Of a DNA stretch of 64,000 nt, positions 8,738 through 18,239 are shown piece by piece. Below the pieces are notes generated by a model that did no database searches, was not told the origin of the DNA, and was given only the letters and a program-made list of their open reading frames with translations. The DNA comes from Mangrovimicrobium sediminis (GTDB taxonomy: Bacteria > Pseudomonadota > Gammaproteobacteria > Pseudomonadales > Halieaceae). The stretch's first letter is position 1; every line of letters starts with the position of its first letter. The position numbers and the translations under genes were made by a program. Location of the stretch: contig NZ_SRLE01000004.1 in the NCBI RefSeq assembly GCF_004745945.1, positions 281,048-345,047 of the forward strand, written 5' to 3'.

Positions 8738-10333
8738 TCAACGCGGCAATTGTAGCGGAATACCCTCAGATTCCAGGGTTTCCCGCAGCGGCGCCAGGGC
8801 CTCGCCGTAGCGCTGCCAGCGCCCCACTGAGCGCGTGTGCGCCGCTTCGCGCACCTGCACCACGCTGGCGGTGGTCACCGCGCCGTCCTGGCGGTGGAAG
8901 TCCAGGCAGGCATCCTCCCAGGGCAGGCCGAGAAACTCGATCAGGCGCCGGGTGCTGGGCTCCGGGTCGGCGGCCACGGTCTCGTAGGAAAGATCGATAA
9001 AACGCTCGCCGAAACGCTCCCGCCAGCACTGCATGAGGCGGAAGTAGCGCGCGTGATGCCGGCCCATCTCGCGCTGCTCGTAGGAGTGCGGGTAGGCATC
9101 GGCGAACAGCTGTTTGAAGCTGGAAAAACAGGCATCCATCGGGTCGCGCTGCAGGTGCACGATCTTCGCGTTGGGCAGCGCGGCGAGAATCAATGGCAGG
9201 AAACGGTAGTTGGCCGGCAGCTTGTCGACGAAGCGCGGCAGCTCCCCGCGCAGAGCGCGCGTGGTGCTGAGATACGCCTCGCCCAGGCGCGCTACGTCGA
9301 TGCCCGCAGCGGCCTGCACCAGTTCCGCCGAGTAGCGGGCACGGCCGCGGTAGTTCACCAGGCGACGCACGGCGCTATCGAACTGCCGCAGCTCCCCCGC
9401 GGAGTGCACCATCGAGTGGCTGGTCACGATACGCTCTACCAAAGTGGTGCCAGTGCGCGGCTGGCCGACGATGAAAATCGGTGAGGCGTCGGGGCAGCCC
9501 TCGCTGCGGCTGTCCAGCCACTCCCGGGTCAGGCTGTTCTGCAGGGCGTCGAACATCGCCGCTTCGGCCGCCTCGTCGTAGTGCAGGGTGCTGCGCCGGG
9601 CAGCGGCGCCGGCGGCGTAGGCCGTGAAGGCGGCGGACCAGTCGCCGAGGTCCTCGAGCTCTTTGCCCAGGGCGTACTGCAGATAGGCAAGGTCCTTCGG
9701 GTTGCGGCTGTTCGCGATCATGCCGTTTAGCTGGTCGACGTGCTCGCGCCCGGTCGCCTTACGCAGGCCGGATAACAGCCAGTGCGCGTTGGCATTGCCG
9801 GGGTCGACCTGCAGCGCGCTGCGCAGGGTCTGCTCGGCACCGTCGAAGTCGCCGAGGAACATCTGGTTGTTGGCCCGATTGATCAGGAATGGCAGGTGTC
9901 GCGGCTGCTGAGCCAGTGCCTTCTGCAGCCAATGCGAGGCCTCCTGCTGGTCGCCGAGCAGGCTGAACACGGTGGCGATGGCATCCTCGACCATGGGATT
10001 GCCGTCCTGGTGGGCCACGGCCTGGGCCAGCGCCTCGTCGGCGCGGTTGACGTGCCCCATGCGCATGAACAAGCGCGCCAGTTGCGCCCAGGCGGCACCG
10101 TGCTGCGGCGCCAGCTTGGTCACCGAGCCAAAGGCCTGGACCGCGGTACCAATGTCCTCGCGGGCCTGCGCCACCAGCCCCACAAGGAAATGTCCCTCCG
10201 GCAGGTCCGGCTTGGCGGTGAGCACGCGGCGGGCGCGGTCGATAGCGCCGTGGAAGTCGCCCCGCGCCAGGGCTGCATAGCCCTCGCGCAGGCTGTCCTG
10301 CATCCACGGCTCGGGGGGCTTGCTTTGCGTCAT
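8738..10333 (-). CDS. TPR-repeat sulfotransferase
   Basis: A 531-residue cytoplasmic protein. The start at ATG 10333 follows an AGGA site; an upstream in-frame ATG at 10393 lacks one. Residues 1 to about 240 are tandem tetratricopeptide repeats (for example ALARGDFHGAIDRARRVL and FLGDFDGAEQTLRSAL). The C-terminal half is a PAPS-dependent sulfotransferase: FIVGQPRTGTTLVERIV is the 5'-phosphosulfate-binding loop, and VHLQRDPMDACFSSFKQ fits the 3'-phosphate-binding Arg/Ser region. It transfers sulfate to an unknown acceptor, with the TPR part probably binding a protein or oligomeric partner. It stands alone, 94 bp after the oxidoreductase gene. Confidence 0.85.
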   Translation of the reverse strand: MTQSKPPEPWMQDSLREGYAALARGDFHGAIDRARRVLTAKPDLPEGHFLVGLVAQAREDIGTAVQAFGSVTKLAPQHGAAWAQLARLFMRMGHVNRADEALAQAVAHQDGNPMVEDAIATVFSLLGDQQEASHWLQKALAQQPRHLPFLINRANNQMFLGDFDGAEQTLRSALQVDPGNANAHWLLSGLRKATGREHVDQLNGMIANSRNPKDLAYLQYALGKELEDLGDWSAAFTAYAAGAAARRSTLHYDEAAEAAMFDALQNSLTREWLDSRSEGCPDASPIFIVGQPRTGTTLVERIVTSHSMVHSAGELRQFDSAVRRLVNYRGRARYSAELVQAAAGIDVARLGEAYLSTTRALRGELPRFVDKLPANYRFLPLILAALPNAKIVHLQRDPMDACFSSFKQLFADAYPHSYEQREMGRHHARYFRLMQCWRERFGERFIDLSYETVAADPEPSTRRLIEFLGLPWEDACLDFHRQDGAVTTASVVQVREAAHTRSVGRWQRYGEALAPLRETLESEGIPLQLPR

Positions 10334-10427
10334 GGGTATCCTGCTTGTGCGTTGACGCGCGAAATTATGCCAGCTGGGTTGATGCAGCGTCACCCGGGTG
10401 TCGGCCGGCTTCGCGCGCGCCGCGGTG

Positions 10428-11837
10428 TCACGGTGTCAATATGCGCTCGACCAGGCGCGCCGAGAGGCTGGCCAGGTGTTGGTGCCAGCGCCCTGCCCGG
10501 CCGCCGCTGAGCACCGCTTCCTCCCAGCCATAAATACTCCAGGCGGCCTTGAAGCCGAGCCAGCGCAGGGGTTCCGGTTCCCAGCGGCGCAGGGTGCTGG
10601 CCGCGGGGCCATGCAATACCCAGGGCAGGCGCGTGCGCAGCGAATCGCGCGAGAGAATAAGCTCCGCCAGGGTCTGCCCGAACAGGAAGGACGCGCCCAC
10701 GCCCTCCCCCGTGTAGCCGCCCGCGGTGCCGGTGCCGCTGGCCGCGTCGTAGACGACATGCGGCGCGAACCGGCGTGAAATACCGAGCGTGCCGCCCCAG
10801 GCATGCGTGAAGGAGACCTCCCGCAACACCGGGAAAAACGTGCGCGCGAGTTCCCGGCGCATCTCGAAGGCGGGGTCGTTGGCGTCGAAGCGGCTGATCG
10901 GCGCGCCGCCGAAGCGATAGTTGCCGCGGGCGCCGAACACCAGTCGGTCGTCGGCGGTGCGCTGCATGTAGGTGGAGAGCCGGCTGTAGTCCGACAATAC
11001 CGGGCGGCCGGTAAAACCCATCTCCTCCCACACCGCCGCGGGCAGCGGTTGCGTCGCGACCATGCCGCTTTGGAAAGGCAGCACGTACATCCCCTGCGGC
11101 CAGCCGCCAGCGCCGTAGCCTTCCACGGCGGAAATCACCACGGGTGCACGCACGGATCCCGACGATGTGCGCAGCCCCTGTGAGCCCGACGCGATGACCC
11201 GGCTGCCTTCGAAGATACGCGCACCCAGGCGCTCGCAAGCAGTCGCCAGGCCTGCCGCCAGTTTTGCGGGCTGGATTGCGGCAACATGGGGGGTATAGAT
11301 CGCGCCGCTGGCCCCGGCGATGCGCACACGCCCCGCGAGTTCGTCGGCCTCGAGCCAGCGGTAGTCCTGCTCCGAGTGGCCCGCGCCACGCAGGCTGTCG
11401 AGATGGGCGCGGGCCAGGGCCCGCTGTTGTGGATAGCGGGCCGCGGCATACACCGCCCCGCCGTGGGCAAAATCGCAGTCGATGCCCTCGCGCTCGAGCA
11501 CCGCGCCGGCGCGCTCGGGAATGGCGTGTACTTCGCCCAGAGCGAGGGCACGGGTGTGGGGATCACAGGGCGCAAGGTAGCTATCCAGGCCCTCGATGGC
11601 GCCCATCAACCAGCCGCCGTTCCGGCCCGAGGCTCCAAAGCCCACGTGTTCGGCTTCGAGTATGACCACCGAGAGGTCGGGCTGTAACTGCAGCAGGTGG
11701 TATGCCGTCCACAGCCCAGTGTAACCGGCGCCGACGATGGCGACATCGGCGGTTATGTCCTGTTCCAGAGCTGTCCGGGCGTTGCCCTGCTCCGCCAGCG
11801 TGTCGAACCACAGACACTGGCGTAAATCTTCGTGCAT
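10428..11837 (-). CDS. DadA/PuuB-like FAD-dependent amine oxidase
   Basis: A 469-residue FAD-dependent oxidoreductase of the glycine/D-amino-acid oxidase (DAO) family, closest in style to gamma-glutamylputrescine oxidases. ATG 11837 has GGGAG upstream and begins MHEDLRQCLWFDT, the tryptophan-containing N-terminus usual for PuuB-like enzymes. The dinucleotide-binding motif is VAIVGAGYTGLWTAYHL, followed by EAEHVGFGASGRNGGW, the FAD-interacting GASGRNGG signature. GGYTGEGVGASFLFGQTL near the end matches the C-terminal FAD contact. It probably deaminates an amine or amino acid in the cytoplasm. No polyamine genes flank it, so the substrate remains open. Confidence 0.82.
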   Translation of the reverse strand: MHEDLRQCLWFDTLAEQGNARTALEQDITADVAIVGAGYTGLWTAYHLLQLQPDLSVVILEAEHVGFGASGRNGGWLMGAIEGLDSYLAPCDPHTRALALGEVHAIPERAGAVLEREGIDCDFAHGGAVYAAARYPQQRALARAHLDSLRGAGHSEQDYRWLEADELAGRVRIAGASGAIYTPHVAAIQPAKLAAGLATACERLGARIFEGSRVIASGSQGLRTSSGSVRAPVVISAVEGYGAGGWPQGMYVLPFQSGMVATQPLPAAVWEEMGFTGRPVLSDYSRLSTYMQRTADDRLVFGARGNYRFGGAPISRFDANDPAFEMRRELARTFFPVLREVSFTHAWGGTLGISRRFAPHVVYDAASGTGTAGGYTGEGVGASFLFGQTLAELILSRDSLRTRLPWVLHGPAASTLRRWEPEPLRWLGFKAAWSIYGWEEAVLSGGRAGRWHQHLASLSARLVERILTP

Positions 11838-12126
11838 TGAATCTCCCGAAACGACGACGGCGGCCGCTGGTTTTTTGAACTGGGGAATGCAACGAGTGTA
11901 ATCACGCCGCGAGGAGGCCAACCATACCCCCGTGGGGGGACAACGCTTGGTGCCGCGCCACCGCCCTGCGCTTGGGAGGACAATTGCCCGTGTTGGACAA
12001 CGTGCCTATATCCGTCGCGCGGTGCCTGCACCAAACCGGAGAAATCACCAGTTACAGCTTGCCTGCGAGCGGGGTGTCACCTAGCCTTTCTGGCAGGTTT
12101 TTGTTGCCCGGAGTGCCCCACATTCC

Positions 12127-12672
12127 ATGGTCGACACACTCTTCGAAACCGCGCGCCTGGGTTGCCGGCACCTGGATGAATCTGACCTGGCCGCGCTCTA
12201 CGAGGTCTACTCGGACCCGCTGGCGATGCGCTGGGTGGGCGACGGTTCACCCATCAGCCGGCCCGAATGCAAGGCCTGGCTCACCAGGACGCTGGAGAAC
12301 TACGCAAACCGTGGCTACGGCATGTTCGCCCTCGTCGAACACGCGACAGGACAGGTAATCGGCTTTGCCGGCCTGGTACATCCCGACGACCAAGCCGAGG
12401 CTGAAATCAAGTACGCATTCCTGCGCAGCTACTGGGGCCAGGGCTTCGCCAGCGAGATCGTGCGCGCACTGCTGGAAGCCGCCCAGAACCAGTTTGGCCT
12501 GGACCTGGTTATCGCCACCGTGGCGCCGGAAAATCGCGCTTCCCAGCGGGTGCTGGAAAAAGCCGGTGCGGTGGATGTCGGGCTGCAGCCCGGGGAAGAA
12601 CTTGCAGGTACCAGGCGCTACGAGTGGCGCAGCGCCCGGACCGGGGAACTCAGTGTTTCGTCAGCAACCTGA
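12127..12672 (+). CDS. GNAT-family N-acetyltransferase (RimJ/RimL-like)
   Basis: A 181-residue acetyl-CoA-dependent acetyltransferase of the Acetyltransf_3 type. It begins LFETARLGCRHL, the usual opening strand. LRSYWGQGFASEIVRALLE is the acetyl-CoA pyrophosphate-binding motif A (Q/R-x-x-G-x-G/A), and ENRASQRVLEKAGAV is the conserved C-terminal motif. The acceptor could be a protein N-terminus, an antibiotic or a small amine. It is divergent from the amine oxidase (289 bp apart) and its last 23 bp overlap the end of the convergent small gene. The ribosome site is weak. Confidence 0.85.
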   Translation: MVDTLFETARLGCRHLDESDLAALYEVYSDPLAMRWVGDGSPISRPECKAWLTRTLENYANRGYGMFALVEHATGQVIGFAGLVHPDDQAEAEIKYAFLRSYWGQGFASEIVRALLEAAQNQFGLDLVIATVAPENRASQRVLEKAGAVDVGLQPGEELAGTRRYEWRSARTGELSVSSAT

Positions 12673-12886
12673 CAGCGGGGCCATCTTCACGTAATTGGCC
12701 AACTTCGAAGCGCGGAACCTCGACACGTACACCGCAACGGCCGTGGATCTCGGCCCACAGCAGGCGGGTAATCGCACTCACGGCGCGGCGTTTTGCCTGG
12801 TTGGCATCGATTGCCAGCGGGGGCATCGCGTGGACGCTGGGTGCGGTGGCGGGAACCAGCTGGGTGAAGCTTTGGGTGCCAATCAT
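12650..12886 (-). CDS. Small uncharacterised protein (78 aa)
   Basis: A 78-residue basic protein of unknown function. I call it because its ATG at 12886 is preceded by a full AGGAGGT Shine-Dalgarno at about 9 nt spacing, among the best in the window. Its sequence (VSAITRLLWAEIHGRCGVRV, VEVPRFEVGQLR) also looks like a folded protein and not an antisense reading. No domain is recognised. It has no signal peptide or membrane helix. It converges on the acetyltransferase gene with a 23-bp 3' overlap. Confidence 0.6.
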   Translation of the reverse strand: MIGTQSFTQLVPATAPSVHAMPPLAIDANQAKRRAVSAITRLLWAEIHGRCGVRVEVPRFEVGQLREDGPAVRLLTKH

Positions 12887-13075
12887 CGTACAGAGACCTC
12901 CTTTCGGGCAGAAGTTGCCCGGACATTCACGCTATCGGCAGCGCAGGAGGCAGGTTTAGGCCATTTTCGAAAATATCTACGGATTCGATGATTTTGTGAA
13001 CCGGGGCACACCGCGGGATTGCGCAGGGTGCGGGATCAGCAGGTACGGCAACCCTGCCTGCGCGCCTGCGGATGA

Positions 13076-13582
13076 TCAGAACATGGTCCGCTGCACGGTC
13101 GCCACGCCCTCGTGCCGCAACAGCCACTGTTTGCGCGCCACGCCGCCGGCGTAGCCGGTCAGGCTGCCGTCGGCGCCGATGACCCGGTGGCAGGGCACCA
13201 CGATCGCCAGCGGGTTCCTGCCGTTGGCCTGGCCGACAGCCCGCACCGCACGCGGCCGCCCCACCCGCTCGGCAAGTTCTGCATAGCTCGCAGTGACGCC
13301 GAAGGGAATCGCCTGCAGCGCTGCCCAGACCTCGCACTGGAACCCGGTGCCGGCGAGGTCCAGCGGCAGGTCGAATTCCTTCAGTTCCCCGCCAAAATAG
13401 GCCTGCAACTGCGCCCGCGCCGCCGCGAACAGTGCGTCATCGCGATGCCAGTTCACCGCCCCACCCTGGTCTGGCTTCGTCGCGCCCATCTGCACGCCGC
13501 GCAGGCGCTCGCCGTCGCCCGACAACAACAGGGGGTCGATCGGTGAGTCGATCACACTGTAGTAAACCGTGGTCTGTTGCAT
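13076..13582 (-). CDS. ogt: Methylated-DNA--protein-cysteine methyltransferase
   Basis: A 168-residue suicide DNA-repair protein that removes the methyl group from O6-methylguanine onto its own cysteine. The active-site motif VVPCHRVIG places the acceptor Cys near residue 131. [15 protein letters not shown] and [14 protein letters not shown] are the DNA-binding helix and asparagine-hinge regions, and [13 protein letters not shown] closes the domain. Its length fits Ogt rather than the two-domain Ada. It is 13 bp downstream of the Ada/AlkA-type gene, so the two form an alkylation-damage repair operon in which this gene supplies the O6-methylguanine activity that the upstream fusion lacks. Confidence 0.92.
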   Translation of the reverse strand: MQQTTVYYSVIDSPIDPLLLSGDGERLRGVQMGATKPDQGGAVNWHRDDALFAAARAQLQAYFGGELKEFDLPLDLAGTGFQCEVWAALQAIPFGVTASYAELAERVGRPRAVRAVGQANGRNPLAIVVPCHRVIGADGSLTGYAGGVARKQWLLRHEGVATVQRTMF

Positions 13583-13595
13583 ATTTCGCTCCTGT

Positions 13596-15053
13596 TCATC
13601 CGCCGCTGGCGAGGCAGTGCCAGCAGTGCATGGCGCCGTAGGCTCGCCAGGGTCGCCAGCCCTGCGCCGCGCTGTGTACCCCCGCGGGCTTGTCGACGCC
13701 CAGCGCGCGCATCAGGCCGAGGTCCGACTGCGGCATGGCGTCCGGGTCACCCAGGGCGCGCATGGCAATGTAATCGGTGGTCCACGGCCCGATGCCGGGA
13801 ATCGCCAGCAACTGCGCGCGGGTGCGCTCGACGTCTGTGCCGGGGTGCAATTCGAACGTGCCCTCGGCAACCAGCCGCGCCAGGTGCCAGACGGTTTCAG
13901 CACGCCGCCGGTTAAGCCCCAGTGTCGCCAGTTCGGTGACATCGGCAGCGGCTATCGCTGTCGCATCCGGCGGCAGTCGCTCGATGCCGGGCAAGGGTGT
14001 CTCCAGCGGTTCGCCAAACCGCTCCACGAAGCGCGTGAATACCGTTGAAGCGGCCCTTACCGACACCTGCTGGCCGAGCACGGCGCGCAGGGCGAGTTCA
14101 AAGCCATCGACGGTGCCGGGAATACGCAGCCCCGGCGTCGCCGCCACCAGTGGCGCCAGTAGCGGATCGCCGGCCAGCTGCGCATCGACGACCTGCGGGT
14201 GCGCGTCGAGGTCGAACAGCTGGCGTAATTGCGCCACCACCTGGCTGATTTGCGGGACCAGCGCAGGCGCGATATGCACCTCAAGATGATGCTGGCCGGG
14301 TACATCGCGCGCGCTGAACCAGCCTACCGCAGAGCGTGTACGCAAGCTGCCGGTAAAACGCTCGCCGTCGTAACTGACCAGCCCGCCGCCACTGCGCGAG
14401 CCGAGAAAGCCCGCCAGCGCCTCCCACGCCAGGGGGGGACGGTAGGACAGCCGCAGCCGCACGCCCTCGCCCGCCGCCTGTCTGCCGCGCTGGCTGCGCA
14501 GGTCCGAGGGGCTCAAACGGTAGTGGCGGCGGAACGCGTCGTTGAAGCGCCGCAGGCTGGAATAGCCGCTGGCAAAGGCGATATCGACAACCTTCAGGGA
14601 GGTCTCGGTCAGCAATTGCTTGGCCAGCAACAGGCGATATGTCTGCGCCAGGGCGATGGGGCTGACACCGAATTCCTGCTCCACCGCGCGTCGCAATTGG
14701 CGGCTGCTGACCTGCATCTGCGCGGCCAGGTTTTCCAGCGAATCGCCCTGCAGGGCGCCCTCCCGGATGCGGATGGCGGCGCGCTGGGCGAGCCGGCTCA
14801 CCGCATCGCTGGGCGCGTTGCCCGGGGCCAGTTCCGGCCGGCAGCGCAGACAGGGACGAAAGCCCGCCTGCTCGGCCGCGGCTGCATGGGCGAAAAATCG
14901 GCAGTTTTTCGCCAGCGGCGTGCGCACCCGGCACACCGGGCGACAGTAGACACCGGTGCTGGTCACGCCGACAAAGAAGACGCCGTCGAAACGGGTGTCA
15001 TGGGCCTTAACGGCGGCGTAACAGTGGGAGGGGTCTAGGTCGGCAGCAGTCAT
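13596..15053 (-). CDS. Ada-type regulator fused to AlkA 3-methyladenine glycosylase
   Basis: A 485-residue three-part protein. Residues 1-80 are the Ada zinc domain with Cys37, Cys41, Cys68 and Cys71 (VYCRPVC, FRPCLRC). In Ada the first cysteine accepts methyl from DNA phosphotriesters and switches the protein to an activator. Residues about 90-190 are an AraC-type double helix-turn-helix ([20 protein letters not shown]). The rest is an AlkA-like HhH-GPD glycosylase with [18 protein letters not shown], followed by the catalytic Asp in MPQSDLGLM. It excises alkylated purines and probably activates its own operon. I start at ATG 15053; GTG 15062 is an alternative. Neither has a strong ribosome site. 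Confidence 0.88.
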   Translation of the reverse strand: MTAADLDPSHCYAAVKAHDTRFDGVFFVGVTSTGVYCRPVCRVRTPLAKNCRFFAHAAAAEQAGFRPCLRCRPELAPGNAPSDAVSRLAQRAAIRIREGALQGDSLENLAAQMQVSSRQLRRAVEQEFGVSPIALAQTYRLLLAKQLLTETSLKVVDIAFASGYSSLRRFNDAFRRHYRLSPSDLRSQRGRQAAGEGVRLRLSYRPPLAWEALAGFLGSRSGGGLVSYDGERFTGSLRTRSAVGWFSARDVPGQHHLEVHIAPALVPQISQVVAQLRQLFDLDAHPQVVDAQLAGDPLLAPLVAATPGLRIPGTVDGFELALRAVLGQQVSVRAASTVFTRFVERFGEPLETPLPGIERLPPDATAIAAADVTELATLGLNRRRAETVWHLARLVAEGTFELHPGTDVERTRAQLLAIPGIGPWTTDYIAMRALGDPDAMPQSDLGLMRALGVDKPAGVHSAAQGWRPWRAYGAMHCWHCLASGG

Positions 15054-15129
15054 GGCGGACACTGTAGTGCCCGCCGCCGGCGACTGCTAGCCATTTTCGG
15101 ACACGATCATCGGCGCCGGTTGCCCCGGC

Positions 15130-16668
15130 TCAGGCGCGTCCCAGTCGCTGCGCGAGCATCACCTCGAGTTCGCGCCGCGCCACCTTGTTGCTGGGCAGCA
15201 GCGGCACTTCCTCGCGCGAGATGACCACGTACTCGCGCGGCACCTTGTAGCTCGACAGGCACTCGCCCAGGGCGGCGCGCAGCGCCTCCGGCTCGACGGT
15301 CTCACCGTCGCGCGGCACCACCGCCGCCACCAGTAACTGGCCGCGCTCCTGGTCCGGGATGCCCAGCACATAGGCGGAGTGCACCCCCTCCAGTTGCTGC
15401 ATTTCCTGCTCGACCTCGGCCGGGGAGACGTTGGCACTGGCGGTCTTGATCATGTCGCCGTCGCGGCCGACAAACAGGATACGCTCACCGTGGCGTTCAC
15501 CCATGTCGCCGGTGTGGTAGTAGCCGTCCGCGGTGAAATAGCCCTCGCGTTCGAGCTTGTGCAGGCCCGGTGTCAACGCATAACCGCGCACCTGGATTTC
15601 GCCGCGCTCGCCCTCGGCCACCGGTTGGTCGTTCTCGTCCGCAACTCGGACTTCGAAGCCGTCGGCGATGTGATCCAGCGGCGGGCACAGGGGGTAGCCC
15701 GGCACGCGCACCTCGTCACCCCAGGAGTACGGCCCGATGGTCTCGGTCATACCCAGTGCCCAGATCGGCCAGCCCTCCGGCGGGCGCATCTCGTCGCCCT
15801 CGGCGAGCACGCTGCCCATGGCGTAGCGGCTGTTGCGCAGGGTCGCCTCGGCGCACAGGGTGGCCGCACCGGCGGCCAGGTTGGGGAGCAGGTACATCAT
15901 CAGGCCGCCGACCCAGAACATCGGCATCAGCGCCGGGTATTCCTGGCCGGACTGCAAGGGCAGTTTGCGGCGCAGGAAGTGGGTGCGCGCGAGCACCGCC
16001 CCGTGGTTGTGCTTGACGCCCTTGGGCATGGCCATCGAGCCCGAGGTGTAGATCTCCATGACCTGGTCGGTCGGGTAGATCTCCGCCTCCACCGCCTCGA
16101 GCAGGGCCTCGTCGACGCTCTCCGCCTCGGCCAACAACCAGCTGCGCGCGCGCACACCCTGCGGCAGGTCGTCGCCATCGGAGACCACCCAGCGCAGGAA
16201 CGGCACATCGGTCAGGCGCAGTTCCTGGGCACAGCCATAGAGGCCCGGCAGTGCTTCGGCGACACGCTGTGCGTAGTCCTTGCCCAGGATCTGGCGTTGC
16301 ACGATCAGGCCTGTGACATCGGACTGGCGCAGCACGCGCACCAGGTCGTGCGACTTGAGCAGGGTGCTCAGGGGCACGGCGATGGCGCCGATGCGGGCGA
16401 TGGCGCAGAACTGCACGACAAAGCCCACACTGTTCGCCGCGATAAACCCGATGCGCGTGCCCTTGCCGGCACCGCGGGCGAGCAGCGCGCGGGCCAACCG
16501 GGCGGATTCGCGTTCGAGTGCCGCGAAGGTGATGGTTTCTTCCGGCAGCGCCGGATCCTGGAAACGAACCGCAACGGCGTCGCCATAGGCGGCCGCGATG
16601 GCGCGAATAAACTGGGGAAAAGTGCTGGCGGTTTCAGGCACGCCAGGCTGGTAGGTTTCACCGCTCAC
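15130..16668 (-). CDS. AMP-binding acyl-CoA synthetase
   Basis: A 512-residue ANL-superfamily ligase that activates a carboxylate as acyl-AMP and then acyl-CoA. It has a GTG start at 16668 behind AGGAG. Visible motifs: phosphate loop YTSGSMAMPKGVKHNHGAV (about residues 207-225), A5 region ALGMTETIGPYSWG, hinge/A7-A8 GYYHTGDMGERH and FVGRDGDMIKTASANVSPAEVE, and A10 lysine region PLLPSNKVARREL. The spacing from the phosphate loop to the A5 motif is about 100 residues, shorter than the roughly 145 usual in the family; the A4 aromatic segment seems absent around 15780-15850. It is the last gene of the acyl-CoA operon that begins at 19397. Confidence 0.85.
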   Translation of the reverse strand: MSGETYQPGVPETASTFPQFIRAIAAAYGDAVAVRFQDPALPEETITFAALERESARLARALLARGAGKGTRIGFIAANSVGFVVQFCAIARIGAIAVPLSTLLKSHDLVRVLRQSDVTGLIVQRQILGKDYAQRVAEALPGLYGCAQELRLTDVPFLRWVVSDGDDLPQGVRARSWLLAEAESVDEALLEAVEAEIYPTDQVMEIYTSGSMAMPKGVKHNHGAVLARTHFLRRKLPLQSGQEYPALMPMFWVGGLMMYLLPNLAAGAATLCAEATLRNSRYAMGSVLAEGDEMRPPEGWPIWALGMTETIGPYSWGDEVRVPGYPLCPPLDHIADGFEVRVADENDQPVAEGERGEIQVRGYALTPGLHKLEREGYFTADGYYHTGDMGERHGERILFVGRDGDMIKTASANVSPAEVEQEMQQLEGVHSAYVLGIPDQERGQLLVAAVVPRDGETVEPEALRAALGECLSSYKVPREYVVISREEVPLLPSNKVARRELEVMLAQRLGRA

Positions 16669-16732
16669 CGGTGTTCTCCTTTTTCATTGTGGTTATTGTC
16701 GGTCATTGTGTTTTTTTTCGGTTTTTCTGGGG

Positions 16733-17248
16733 TTATTTTCTGGCCGCCGAGGGCGGCGGCATATCCAGCCAGGCTTGGCGCTGGCTGGCGGCTATCTGCG
16801 CCGCGCGCTGGTAGAACGCGGCGTCGCGGGCGTGGTTGACGAAATCGAAGCCGTTCGCGTTGCGGTACTCGAGTACCTCTACGCCCTCGGGACCTGCCGT
16901 ATAGGTGTAGGGAACGTCAGCTTCGATGAAGAACCCGTCGCCGGCCTCGAGCGTCTCGCGGCCCAGGCGCAGCGACCCCGCGATCACGTAATACAGGCAA
17001 TCCTGGTCGTGACTGTGCAGCAGCAGCGGGAACTCCGCCTTGAACCAGACGTGCACCAGGCTGAATCCGGGCAGGTCGACCAGCACGCGTGAGCGCGCGC
17101 CCTCGCCGTAGCCGGCGTCGACCAGCGCCTGCACGCCCTCGGCCTGTACCGGAGTCAGCGGTGCGTGACGCATGATGCCAGTGTCCTCGAGATCCACCGC
17201 TTCGGCGAAGCGAAAAATACTCATCCTGGCGGTCTTTTCCTGCAACAT
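16733..17248 (-). CDS. Cytoplasmic cupin-domain protein
   Basis: A 171-residue protein with one cupin barrel: HSHDQDCLYYVIAGSLRLG (motif 1 with the HxH pair) and EAGDGFFIEADVPYTYTAG (motif 2). The histidines suggest metal binding, so an enzymatic role such as a dioxygenase or isomerase is possible. There is no signal peptide. It starts behind a perfect AGGAGG. It sits between the CoA lyase and the acyl-CoA synthetase, with a 64-bp T-rich gap after it. Its pathway role follows the operon, but no specific reaction can be assigned. Confidence 0.75.
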   Translation of the reverse strand: MLQEKTARMSIFRFAEAVDLEDTGIMRHAPLTPVQAEGVQALVDAGYGEGARSRVLVDLPGFSLVHVWFKAEFPLLLHSHDQDCLYYVIAGSLRLGRETLEAGDGFFIEADVPYTYTAGPEGVEVLEYRNANGFDFVNHARDAAFYQRAAQIAASQRQAWLDMPPPSAARK

Positions 17249-17338
17249 GTAGACCTCCTGTCGTCGCCGGGCGACGCTTAGTCTGCTCTTATTGTTCTCT
17301 TGTTATTTTCTGCCGGCGGAAGCTACCCGCCGTGTCGG

Positions 17339-18211
17339 CTAGCGCGCCGCGATAGCCTCGGCCAGTGCCAGCGTGCGCCGGGCTTCCTCCACGTGCAGTG
17401 CTTCGACCAACCGGCCGCGCACCACTACCACGCCCTTGCCCTCGGCACTGGCGTTTTCAAACGCCTCGATGATCTCCCGCGACGAGGCCAGCTCGGCGGC
17501 GTCGGGGGCGAAGGCCAGGTTGGCCGCCTCGATCTGCCGCGGGTGGATCAGGCTCTTGCCGTCGAAGCCGAGTTCACGCCCCTGGGCACAGGCGAAGGCC
17601 AGGCCCTCGTTGTCTTCCAGGTCGAGGTGCACGCCGTCGATCACCGCCAGTTCGTTGGCGCGGGCGGCGTACACACAGAGGTTGAGCGCAGCGATAAACC
17701 CGAGGCGCTCGCGGGTGTGGCGCACCCGGGTATCCTTGGCCAGGTCGGAGGTGCCCAGCACGATGCCGGCAAGGCGCGGGTGGGTGCAGGCAATCTGGCC
17801 GATCTGCAGGATGCACTGCGGTGTCTCCGCCATGATCCACACCGGGATGCCATCGTCGCAATCGGCGGAGTCAGCTGCGTCGATAGCTGCCAGCAGGTGC
17901 TCGGGCGAACCGATCTTGGGGAACAGCAGCGCATCCGGTCGAACGCCACTGCGCCCCAGCGCCGCCAGGTCATCCCGCCACCAGGCCGAACCCGGGGCGT
18001 TGACCCGCACGATCAGTTCGCGCTCGCCGTAACCCCCCGCCTGCAGCGCTTGCACCACCAGGCTGCGCGCTTCGGCCTTGGCCTCGGGCGCTACCGCGTC
18101 CTCGAGGTCCAGAATCAGGGCATCGGCAGGCAGGCTGCGCGCCTTGTCCAGCGCACGCGCGTTTGAGCCCGGCATGTACAGCACGGAACGCCGCGGTCGC
18201 ACCGCGCTCAC
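17339..18211 (-). CDS. HpcH/HpaI-family CoA ester lyase (CitE-like)
   Basis: A 290-residue TIM-barrel lyase resembling the citrate lyase beta subunit and malyl/citramalyl-CoA lyases, which cleave C-C bonds of hydroxyacyl-CoAs using Mg2+. RRSVLYMPGSNARALDKA is the family's phosphate/CoA-binding start. ILDLEDAVAPEAKAEAR carries the conserved acidic residue, LLFPKIGSPEHL follows, and GFDGKSLIHPRQIEAAN is the C-terminal signature. The start is GTG 18211 with GGGAGGG upstream. It lies 28 bp after the YciI gene in the acyl-CoA operon, where it could cleave a beta-hydroxyacyl-CoA made by the enoyl-CoA hydratase. Confidence 0.85.
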   Translation of the reverse strand: MSAVRPRRSVLYMPGSNARALDKARSLPADALILDLEDAVAPEAKAEARSLVVQALQAGGYGERELIVRVNAPGSAWWRDDLAALGRSGVRPDALLFPKIGSPEHLLAAIDAADSADCDDGIPVWIMAETPQCILQIGQIACTHPRLAGIVLGTSDLAKDTRVRHTRERLGFIAALNLCVYAARANELAVIDGVHLDLEDNEGLAFACAQGRELGFDGKSLIHPRQIEAANLAFAPDAAELASSREIIEAFENASAEGKGVVVVRGRLVEALHVEEARRTLALAEAIAAR

Positions 18212-18239
18212 CGCACCGCCCTCCCCGGGCCTGCCGCGC

